Positions 1 through 5,121 of a DNA stretch of 6,714 nt are shown piece by piece. Made by a program: the position numbers and the translations under genes. The notes below the pieces were generated by a model. That model was not told the DNA's origin and did no database searches. It was given only the letters and a program-made list of their open reading frames with translations. Source of the DNA: Burkholderiaceae bacterium (GTDB lineage: Bacteria > Pseudomonadota > Gammaproteobacteria > Burkholderiales > Burkholderiaceae). How positions within the stretch are numbered: the stretch's first letter is position 1; each line of letters opens with the position of its first letter. The stretch covers positions 1 through 6,714 of the forward strand of contig JASLEM010000460.1 of assembly GCA_030151165.1 (NCBI GenBank), given 5' to 3'.

Positions 1-1
1 C

Positions 2-451
2 CTCGACCGCGACGTGCCGCACGACATCGACGTCGACTGGGTCTCCGGCGCCGTGATGATCCTGCGCGCCGACCGCCTCGGCGGCCAGCTGTTCAACCCG
101 CACTACTTCATGTACGGCGAGGACATGGAGCTGTGCCACCGCCTGAAGATGGCCGGCGGGCGCGTGGTGTACACGCCGGTGGCGTCCATCATCCACTACC
201 AGGGCGAGAGCATGAAGCAGCAGGAGGCCAGCGTGATGCTGTCCTCGCTGAAGGGCCCGCGCCAGTTCTACCTGCACATGCGCGGCGACAAGGGCGTGCT
301 GCTGTACGACCTCGTCACCGTCGCCGGCTTCGGCCTGCGCGCCGTGCTCTATCGCGCGGCCTCGCTGCTGCGCGGCGGCGATGCGCGGCTCGCGGCGAAG
401 GCGAGCTCGAGCGGCGACCTGATGAAACGCGCCTGGAAAATCATGAAATGA
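2..451 (+). CDS. Glycosyltransferase family 2 (rhamnosyltransferase-like), C-terminal part, 5' end outside window
   Basis: About 149 residues are visible before the TGA at 449-451; the frame is open to the left edge, so the N-terminal nucleotide-sugar-binding half is missing. The visible part begins with the end of a GT-A fold. It has the WVSGAVMILR strand, then FNPHYFMYGEDMELCHR, whose Glu-Asp pair is the usual catalytic-base region of family 2 enzymes, then a VVYTPVASIIHYQGES segment typical of rhamnosyltransferases related to WbbL. The last 60 residues are basic and partly hydrophobic (around LLYDLVTVAGFGLRAVLY) and may touch the membrane. Such enzymes transfer a sugar, often rhamnose, to a growing O-antigen or capsule chain on the cytoplasmic face of the inner membrane. 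The family call is firm from the motifs; the sugar is inferred. An internal GTG at 14 is not a credible start, because the homologous domain extends upstream of it. Confidence 0.88.
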   Translation, partial: LDRDVPHDIDVDWVSGAVMILRADRLGGQLFNPHYFMYGEDMELCHRLKMAGGRVVYTPVASIIHYQGESMKQQEASVMLSSLKGPRQFYLHMRGDKGVLLYDLVTVAGFGLRAVLYRAASLLRGGDARLAAKASSSGDLMKRAWKIMK

Positions 452-536
452 GGCCCCCACGCTCGCTGGCGCTCGCTGCCCCCCGAGGGGGCGTTCCGCG
501 GCTGGCCCGGCGGAGCCGGATCCAGCGCTCCCTTGG
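452..536. repeat. GC-rich extragenic repeat-like element with hairpin, of a type recalled from Comamonadaceae
   Basis: The element begins at the base after the glycosyltransferase stop codon. It holds a run of C, two near-identical CGCTCGCTG units (460-468 and 470-478), a perfect CCCCC/GGGGG hairpin around 480-491 with a two-base GA loop, and a GGCCCGGCGGAGCCGG module at 504-519. I recall very similar strings scattered between genes in Acidovorax, Variovorax and relatives, often just after stop codons. That identity comes from memory; only the internal structure is visible here. No U-tract follows the hairpin, so it is not a classical intrinsic terminator, although its place between convergent genes suits a role in 3'-end formation. 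The right boundary is uncertain. Confidence 0.6.
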
Positions 537-643
537 CCTTCTCTTGGCAGGCTGGGGCGGCAGCGCCGGATGCGGGTGCGTCGCCGCCGCAATGCGCGGA
601 CTCGTCCGATGGCGCTGTCTTGCGGGCGTTCGGCGAGATCCGT
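537..643. other. Non-coding spacer between convergent genes
   Basis: Together with the repeat-like element to its left, this forms a 192-base gap between the ends of the glycosyltransferase and binding-protein genes. I see no credible gene, and frames crossing it are antisense extensions of the neighbouring gene. There is a small perfect palindrome, GGACTCGTCC, at 598-607, but no U-tract. Confidence 0.5.
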
Positions 644-1768
644 TCAGCGCTTGACGCCGCCGTCGCCCGTCAGCATCGACAGCTCGACGAAGTGCGACGC
701 CGCGTGCTCGCGGCCGAAGTTGAGGTTGAATCCGTCGAAGTCGACGTGCTGCAGCGACTCGAGGCCGGTCATCAGGCCGTCGCGCGTGACGACGCGGCCG
801 CGCTTCAGGCCCTCGACGAACACGCGCGCGTCGACGTAGCCTTCGAGGCTCGAGTAGTTCGCCTTCGCGTCGCCGCCGGCGGCCTTCACGGCGTCGAGGT
901 AGTCGCGCACGATGCCCACGGCCGGCGAGAACGGGTAGGGCATGACCTGGCTCACGACGACGCCGAGGGCTTCCTTGTCGAGCTCGTCCGACAGCGCCTG
1001 CGTGCCGACGAACGACACGTTGTAGAACTGGCCGCCGTAGCCGGCCTGGCGGGCCTGGCGGATGAACGCGGCGCAGCTCTTGTACGAGCCGATCTGCACG
1101 ACGACGTCCGGGCGCGCCGCGACGATGTCCTTGACCGCCGGCGCGACCTGCACCGAGTTGCGTTCGAACGTCGCGACCGCCGCCGGCGCGAGGCCGACCT
1201 TCTTCAGCGCCTTGGTGACGCCGTCGAGCCCGGCCTGGCCGTAGCTGTCGTTCTGACGGAAGACCGCGACCTTGTTCAGGCCGAGATGGTTCAGCTGGTC
1301 GACGATCAGCGCCGTCTCGTCGTCATACGACGCGCGGACATGGAACACGTTGCGCAGCACCGGCTGGCGCAGCGCCATCGCGCCGGTGAACGGGCCGAAG
1401 AACGGGATGCCGGAGTCCTTGACGAGCGGCAGCGCGGCCAGCGACGTGGGCGTGCCGACGTAGCCGAACAGCGCGAACACGTCGTCGTTGATGAACTTCT
1501 CGGTGTTGGCCTTCGCGCGCGCCGGCTCGTAGCCGTCGTCGACGAGGCGCAGGTCGATCTTGCGGCCGTCGATGCCGCCGGCGGCGTTGATCTTGTCGAA
1601 GTACAGGCGCGCGCCGCGATTGAGCTGGATGCCCAGCTGCGCGGACGGGCCGGTGGTCGGCGCCGACTGGCCGAGGACGATCGCCCCCGATTCCTTGGCG
1701 AACGCGGTGGTCGACAGGGACGTGGCTGGCAGGGAGGCCAGCAAGCTCAACATCGTGCGGCGTTTCAT
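644..1768 (-). CDS. ABC transporter substrate-binding protein, LivK-like (type I periplasmic binding protein)
   Basis: This 374-residue protein has the length and fold signature of the Leu/Ile/Val-binding family (Peripla_BP_6). Residues 1-24 form a signal peptide (MKRRTMLSLL start, cleavage near AFA|K); the twin Arg is only weakly Tat-like. Mature features are the GQSAPTTGPSAQLG first ligand loop (33-46), INAAGGIDGRKIDL (60-73) and FGYVGTPTS (101-109). They continue with AVFRQNDSYGQAGLDG (168-183) opening the second lobe, and SSLEGYVDARVFVEGL near the C-terminus. I chose the ATG at 1766-1768 because it begins directly at the signal peptide; a TTG at 1786 would add six residues without a better ribosome site. 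The protein should bind an amino acid or small organic ligand in the periplasm. No permease or ATPase gene flanks it, so it is an orphan binding protein here. The leader upstream is long and rich in inverted repeats, suggesting regulation. Ligand unknown. Confidence 0.9.
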   Translation of the reverse strand: MKRRTMLSLLASLPATSLSTTAFAKESGAIVLGQSAPTTGPSAQLGIQLNRGARLYFDKINAAGGIDGRKIDLRLVDDGYEPARAKANTEKFINDDVFALFGYVGTPTSLAALPLVKDSGIPFFGPFTGAMALRQPVLRNVFHVRASYDDETALIVDQLNHLGLNKVAVFRQNDSYGQAGLDGVTKALKKVGLAPAAVATFERNSVQVAPAVKDIVAARPDVVVQIGSYKSCAAFIRQARQAGYGGQFYNVSFVGTQALSDELDKEALGVVVSQVMPYPFSPAVGIVRDYLDAVKAAGGDAKANYSSLEGYVDARVFVEGLKRGRVVTRDGLMTGLESLQHVDFDGFNLNFGREHAASHFVELSMLTGDGGVKR

Positions 1769-1844
1769 GATCTGGGCGCTCGACAAAGAGGCGTCGTGAC
1801 GAAGGGGATGCTCGAATTGTCGATGCGTCGCGTACGGGTTGGTA

Positions 1845-1880
1845 CCGAGAGATGTGCTGAAAAAAGCAGCGATCTCTCGG
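1845..1880 (-). promoter_or_regulatory. Long inverted repeat / leader hairpin upstream of the binding-protein gene
   Basis: The arms CCGAGAGAT (1845-1853) and ATCTCTCGG (1872-1880) are perfectly complementary. Inside them a second four-base helix (TGCT 1855-1858 with AGCA 1865-1868) closes a six-base A-rich loop. In minus-strand RNA the loop would read U-rich. The structure ends about 77 bases upstream of the binding-protein ATG. No T-run follows either arm, so it does not look like an intrinsic terminator. It could be an mRNA leader stem or a DNA operator; the sequence alone cannot decide. Confidence 0.5.
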
Positions 1881-1883
1881 ATC

Positions 1884-1899
1884 CGTGATCACGATCACG
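1884..1899. promoter_or_regulatory. Perfect 7+2+7 palindrome, possible operator
   Basis: The string CGTGATCACGATCACG is a perfect inverted repeat with seven-base arms and a two-base centre. The short centre makes a tight RNA hairpin less likely than a site bound by a dimeric regulator, although an RNA hairpin with a four-base or larger loop could also form. It lies downstream of the predicted promoter and four bases from the next inverted repeat. No regulator gene is in the window, so any binding protein is unknown. Confidence 0.4.
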
Positions 1900-1935
1900 A
1901 ACATTTCTCCGCTCGAGAATTGACAGCGCGGATCT

Positions 1936-1990
1936 GGTTTGCATGAGGAAACCTGCGTTACGTGCGGTTACCTCCCTGGGTATGCAAGCC
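1936..1990 (-). promoter_or_regulatory. Extended two-segment stem in the leader of the binding-protein gene
   Basis: Read on the minus strand, GGCTTGCAT (1990-1982) pairs with ATGCAAACC (1944-1936) at eight of nine positions. GAGGTAACC (1974-1966) pairs with GGTTTCCTC (1953-1945), also at eight of nine. The two helices abut on one side and are separated by a seven-base bulge (1975-1981) on the other. A 12-base loop (1954-1965) caps the inner helix. Pairing of this extent in a non-coding leader is unlikely to be trivial. It does not match a riboswitch class I can name. It could be a structured RNA element or the DNA target of a regulator. Confidence 0.5.
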
Positions 1991-2018
1991 GGCGTCGTGT
2001 CGACGTCCGACCGCGCGC

Positions 2019-2046
2019 ATTCTAGCGATCACTGTCGAGCTGGCAA
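2019..2046 (-). promoter_or_regulatory. Predicted sigma-70 promoter for the substrate-binding protein gene
   Basis: On the minus strand there is a -35 hexamer TTGCCA (2041-2046, five of six matches), a 16-base spacer, and a -10 hexamer TAGAAT (2019-2024, five of six matches) followed by GCGCGC. It starts just after the stop codon of the upstream channel gene, so the binding-protein gene probably has its own transcript. Transcription starting near 2012 would give a leader of about 245 nucleotides containing all three inverted repeats described in this gap. Confidence 0.55.
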
Positions 2047-2051
2047 TGCCC

Positions 2052-3272
2052 TTACTTCGGCGGCTGCTGCGGCGGCACCACGCCACCCGTGGGCGCGGTC
2101 AGGCTCGTCATGCCGGTGTCATTGTTGACGGGGGCTGTGCCGGCGTCCGTGCGCTCGCCCGCGAGGCGCGATTCGAGATGGGGCGAGGGCGCCTGCGCGT
2201 CGGCGCCCTGCATGGGGAGGTCTCGACCGGCCGCCGCCTCATATACCTCGGCCCGTATCCGGGGCAGCGCGTGCGGCTGTGTCTTCTGCATGTAGGCGAT
2301 CACGCCTTCGCGGACGAGGCAGCACAGGTCCCAGCTCTGCCCGGCCGACGCCGAGCTGATGATCAGCCGCAGCTTCATCGCGCGCTCGCTGGTGTCCACG
2401 ACCTGCAGCAGGCACACGCGCCGGTCGAAGTCCTTCGAGCTCTGCGCGAGCCGCGTCGCCTCGGCGCGCAGCGGTTCGAGCTCGGTCGTGTAGTCGACCC
2501 AGAAGAACACGCTGCCGATGATCTGGGACGTCGTGCGCGTCCAGTTCTGGAACGGGTTGTCGATGAACCACTGCAGCGGGATGACGAGGCGGCGCTCGTC
2601 CCAGATCTTCAGCACGACGTAGGTGCTCGTGATCTCCTCGACGCGGCCCCATTCGCCCTGCACGATGAGCACGTCGTCGATGCGGATCGGCTGCGACAGC
2701 GCGATCTGCAGGCCGGCGAGCAGGTTGCCGAACACCGACTTGGCCGCCAGGCCGATGACGAGCGCGGACAGCCCCGCCGACGCGAGCAGGCTGGTGCCGA
2801 ACTCGCGGGCGCGCGGGAAGGTCATCAGGATGAACGCGATGCCGGCGAACAGCGCGAGGCCGGTCGCGATGCGCGACAGCACGCGCGTCTGCGTGATGAT
2901 GCGGCGCGCCTCGAGGTTGTCGGCCACGTCCTGCGGATGCAGCACGATGACCGCGTCGACCACTCCGCGCACCGCCGCGATCGCGGCCGCCGTGAACGCG
3001 ATGATCAGCAGCACGGTGACGGTCTCGCGCACGCCGCCGATGTGGGCGAGGTTGTCGGGCGCGCCCTCGAGCGCGAACTGCAGCGCGACGAGCGGCAGCA
3101 GGTAGCGCAGCGGCTTGTCGAGCTGTCTGTTGACCGCCGCGGCGACGGGCGCGTGGCGGCTCAGCCGGCGCGCGATCGGGCGGATCACGAGGTAGGCGAG
3201 GATCGCGACGACGACGGTGCCGCACATCGTGGCCAGCGGCCACATCCAGTTGTCCAGGAGTTCGAGGTTCAT
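2052..3272 (-). CDS. MscS-family mechanosensitive ion channel
   Basis: This 406-residue inner-membrane channel should open under membrane tension and release solutes during osmotic downshock. Hydrophobic segments are visible near residues 11-31, 56-69, 84-110, 132-151 and 160-192. The last is the pore helix, with the Gly/Ala-rich pattern SAGLSALVIGLAAKSVFGN leading into LAGLQIALSQPIRIDD. The MscS beta-domain follows, with VLIVQGEWGRVEEITSTYVV and the VIPLQWFIDNPFQNWTR segment. A cytoplasmic alpha/beta region runs to about residue 355. The last 45-50 residues are low-complexity and proline-rich at the end (GGVVPPQQPPK), unlike the conserved core. Five predicted helices exceed the three of E. 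coli MscS. The ATG at 3270-3272 is preferred because the frame further upstream is not protein-like; no strong ribosome site precedes it. The gene is transcribed divergently from the DUF2867 gene. Confidence 0.9.
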   Translation of the reverse strand: MNLELLDNWMWPLATMCGTVVVAILAYLVIRPIARRLSRHAPVAAAVNRQLDKPLRYLLPLVALQFALEGAPDNLAHIGGVRETVTVLLIIAFTAAAIAAVRGVVDAVIVLHPQDVADNLEARRIITQTRVLSRIATGLALFAGIAFILMTFPRAREFGTSLLASAGLSALVIGLAAKSVFGNLLAGLQIALSQPIRIDDVLIVQGEWGRVEEITSTYVVLKIWDERRLVIPLQWFIDNPFQNWTRTTSQIIGSVFFWVDYTTELEPLRAEATRLAQSSKDFDRRVCLLQVVDTSERAMKLRLIISSASAGQSWDLCCLVREGVIAYMQKTQPHALPRIRAEVYEAAAGRDLPMQGADAQAPSPHLESRLAGERTDAGTAPVNNDTGMTSLTAPTGGVVPPQQPPK

Positions 3273-3389
3273 GGGGCAGGGCGCCGCGGGTCGCCGGCGC
3301 GGATGGCAAAGGCGTCCGGTGGCAATCGACGCTCCCTCGGCCTTGCCCGACTCGCCGGGTCGGTCATCCGCGGCCGCTACAGTGGTGCC
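3273..3389. other. Divergent intergenic region (channel gene / DUF2867 gene)
   Basis: This 117-base gap should hold the promoters of two divergent genes. On the plus strand TACAGT (3378-3383) resembles a -10 box and lies six bases before the DUF2867 ATG, which would give a nearly leaderless transcript, but no matching -35 hexamer is evident. For the channel gene I see no convincing promoter. Confidence 0.3.
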
Positions 3390-3830
3390 ATGAGCCCCCG
3401 CCCGAGTGCCCGACCCGCCGCCCCCGATACCGCATGCGCGGCGATCCTCCCCGGCTACCAGTTCGCCGACGCGTACGCGGTCGACGCGCCCGCCGGGCTC
3501 GACGCGATCGGCGCCACCGCACTCGCTTTCAGTCGCGGCCCGCTGTGGATCCGCGCACTGCTCGGCGCACGCAACCGGCTGGGCCGGCTCGTCGGCCTCA
3601 CGCCCGCGCCCGCGAGCGACTTCCCGATCATCCGGCAGTCGCCGCGCGAAGTGCTGATGGGCTTCGACGACTGGCACCTCGACTTCCGCATCGTCGTCAC
3701 CGTCGACGCGGGCGTCGCCACGGTGACCACCGTCGTGCGCTGGCACAACGCCTGGGGCCGGCGCTACCTGGCGCTCGTGATGCCGTTCCACCGCGTCATC
3801 GCCGCGCGCATGATCGAAGGCGTCGCCTAG
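3390..3830 (+). CDS. DUF2867 family protein
   Basis: The product is 146 residues, close to the usual length of this domain of unknown function. Family features are PGYQFADAYAVDAP near the start (residues 21-34) and SRGPLWIRALLGARNRLGRL in the first half. The conserved back half runs VLMGFDDWHLDFRIVV, TVTTVVRWHNAWGRRYLALV and MPFHRVIAARMI (residues 88-142). No signal peptide or membrane segment is visible; it looks cytoplasmic and soluble. The ATG at 3390 was chosen because it is the nearest one ahead of the conserved domain; the ribosome site is poor. The stop codon lies one base before the first ATG of the AlkB-like gene, implying co-transcription and probably coupled translation. The biochemical role of the family is not known to me, so none is assigned. 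Confidence 0.8.
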   Translation: MSPRPSARPAAPDTACAAILPGYQFADAYAVDAPAGLDAIGATALAFSRGPLWIRALLGARNRLGRLVGLTPAPASDFPIIRQSPREVLMGFDDWHLDFRIVVTVDAGVATVTTVVRWHNAWGRRYLALVMPFHRVIAARMIEGVA

Positions 3831-3831
3831 G

Positions 3832-4443
3832 ATGGCGTCAGGCATGGCGGACGCGCAAGGCTCGCTGTTCGATTTGCCGGAACCGGTTCCAGCGAACCTG
3901 CCGCCCGGCCTCGACTATGCGCCCGACTTCCTCGACCGCGACGAGGAAGCGCAGCTCATCGCGCTGATCCGCACGCTGCCGCTCGCCGCCGCGAAGTACA
4001 AGAGCTACGAGGCGCGCCGGCGCGTCGTGAGCTTCGGCGGCAGTTTCGACTACGACGCCAACCGGCTGCTGCCCGCCGCCGAGCTCGCGGTCGAATTGCA
4101 TCCGCTGCGCGCGCGTGTCGCGCGCTGGGCGGGCGTCGCGCCCGAGGCGCTGGTGCACGCGCTGGTCGCCGAGTACGCGCCGGGCACGCCGCTCGGCTGG
4201 CATCGCGACGTGCCCGACTTCGAACACGTCTTCGGCGTCTCGCTCGGCTCGACCGCCACGCTGCGCTTCCGGCCGTTCCCGCCGGTCGCCCCGAAGCGCG
4301 CCGACATCGTCCGGCTGAACGCCGCGCCGCGCTCGATCTACGCGATGCGCGGCGCCGCGCGCTGGGGCTGGCAGCACAGCGTCGCGCCGGTCGACGCGTT
4401 GCGCTGGTCCGTCACGTTCCGCACGCGCGCGGCCGGACGCTAA
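3832..4443 (+). CDS. alkB: AlkB-like 2-oxoglutarate/Fe(II)-dependent dioxygenase
   Basis: The product (203 residues from this ATG) has the AlkB oxygenase signature. The iron ligands are visible as WHRD (H124, D126) and WQHS (H182), and the 2-oxoglutarate-binding arginines as RWSVTFR (R191, R197). The spacing of R191 and R197 matches the R-x5-R of E. coli AlkB. Family members oxidatively remove methyl groups such as 1-methyladenine and 3-methylcytosine from nucleic acids; substrate range here is inferred. A PGLDYAPDFLDRDEEAQLI segment (25-43) opens the fold. A second ATG at 3844, giving MADAQGSLFDLPEP, is equally plausible because neither start has an ideal ribosome site. The N-terminus holds QGSLF, close to a sliding-clamp-binding pentapeptide. 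The gene follows the DUF2867 gene by one base and precedes a lipoprotein gene by 40. No ada or alkA gene is in view. Confidence 0.9.
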   Translation: MASGMADAQGSLFDLPEPVPANLPPGLDYAPDFLDRDEEAQLIALIRTLPLAAAKYKSYEARRRVVSFGGSFDYDANRLLPAAELAVELHPLRARVARWAGVAPEALVHALVAEYAPGTPLGWHRDVPDFEHVFGVSLGSTATLRFRPFPPVAPKRADIVRLNAAPRSIYAMRGAARWGWQHSVAPVDALRWSVTFRTRAAGR

Positions 4444-4483
4444 CATCGCGCTTCCCGAGACTGTGGGCCGACGGCCTGGCGAG

Positions 4484-5110
4484 ATGCGACCAAGATTCCT
4501 GCTGTGCGTGACGCTGTTCGGCGCGGCGCTGTTCGCGTCCGGCTGCGCGTCGACCGACGTCCGCCCCGGCTACCGCCTGGCCGCGGTCTCGGGCAAGGGC
4601 CTCGTCGCGGTCGGCGTGACCGCGGACGACAGCTTCCCCGCGAACTTCTTCTGGCGCCTGCGCCGGGTCGGGCAGAAGGAGACGCGCGACGTGACCTTCC
4701 ACTCGATCGCCGAGCCGCTCGCCTGGTCGAACCCGCGCGGCCGCCTGGTGCTGATGCCGCTGGACGACGGCGACTACGAGTTCTTCGACTGGCCCGCGCC
4801 GCAAGGCCTGGAGCCCGCGGGCCACTTCCGTGTGCGCTTCCACGTCAAGGCGGGCCGCGTCGCCTACCTCGGGCGCATCCATCTCGCGCAGGGCGCGGCG
4901 GCCGGCGCCTACGCCGTCTCGTCGAGCCTCGACGTCGCTGACGACCGGCCGACACTGGCCGCGCGAATCGTCAACTTCTCGGACGCCTTCGTCGATGCGA
5001 GCCCGGCCGTCTTCGACACCTGCGACGACGCGGCATGCTCGACGCGCACGGCGGCGTCGACCGGGGCCTCCACGAGCCTCGTCGTGCCGGTCGTCGCGGC
5101 GCGCCGCTGA
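4484..5110 (+). CDS. Putative lipoprotein of unknown function
   Basis: From the ATG at 4484 the product has 208 residues. A lipoprotein signal peptide is clear: a basic start (MRPRF), a hydrophobic stretch, and ASGC with the lipidated cysteine at residue 21. An upstream GTG at 4463 would add seven residues ahead of the signal; the ATG is preferred, with GGCGAG immediately before it. The mature part alternates polar and hydrophobic residues like a beta-rich domain, including NFFWRLRRVG, LVLMPLDDGDYEFFDW, HFRVRFHVKAGRVAYLGRIH and a Ser/Thr-rich C-terminal tail. The LPAG/DYEF-like layout recalls small envelope lipoproteins that carry a beta-sandwich, but I cannot name a family. A short CDDAAC pair of cysteines near the end could form a disulfide. 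It is probably the last gene of the DUF2867-alkB operon; destination inner or outer membrane is undetermined. Confidence 0.78.
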   Translation: MRPRFLLCVTLFGAALFASGCASTDVRPGYRLAAVSGKGLVAVGVTADDSFPANFFWRLRRVGQKETRDVTFHSIAEPLAWSNPRGRLVLMPLDDGDYEFFDWPAPQGLEPAGHFRVRFHVKAGRVAYLGRIHLAQGAAAGAYAVSSSLDVADDRPTLAARIVNFSDAFVDASPAVFDTCDDAACSTRTAASTGASTSLVVPVVAARR

Positions 5111-5121
5111 GCGCGGCTCAG
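5107..5121. other. Small palindrome spanning two convergent stop codons
   Basis: CTGAG (5107-5111) and CTCAG (5117-5121) are inverted repeats around a five-base centre. They include the stop codon of the lipoprotein gene on the plus strand and that of the peptidase gene on the minus strand, which are seven bases apart. With no T-run it is too weak to call a terminator. Confidence 0.25.

Noticed and set aside
1845..1880. Intrinsic terminator for the channel gene
   Set aside because: A strong stem, but no T-run follows the arm on the minus strand, and a better minus-strand promoter lies between it and the channel gene.
533..1888. Long plus-strand open frame of 451 codons opposite the binding-protein gene
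   Set aside because: Its translation is Arg/Ala/Asp/Val-rich with no recognisable domain, as expected for the antisense of a GC-rich gene, while the minus strand encodes a complete known fold.
1858..1904. Short leader peptide starting at the ATG at 1902-1904 on the minus strand
   Set aside because: GGAG precedes it but only two bases from the ATG; the frame simply runs on into the binding-protein gene out of frame, and shows no run of one amino acid as in classical attenuators.
1920..1948. TTGACA on the plus strand at 1920-1925
   Set aside because: A perfect -35 hexamer, but no acceptable -10 box 16-18 bases downstream and no plus-strand gene after it.
3308..3350. Second copy of the extragenic repeat (CGCTCCCTCGGCCTT resembling CGCTCCCTTGGCCTT near 527)
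   Set aside because: Only a short stretch of similarity; the hairpin and the GGCCCGGCGGAGCC module are absent.
1962..3389. Long plus-strand open frame opposite the mechanosensitive channel gene, in frame with the DUF2867 gene
   Set aside because: The composition is antisense-like up to about 3390; only the part from the ATG at 3390 matches a protein family, so it is not a fusion protein.
3273..3845. Possible N-terminal extension of the mechanosensitive channel to 3845
   Set aside because: The upstream part is antisense to the DUF2867 gene and has no membrane segments or family resemblance.
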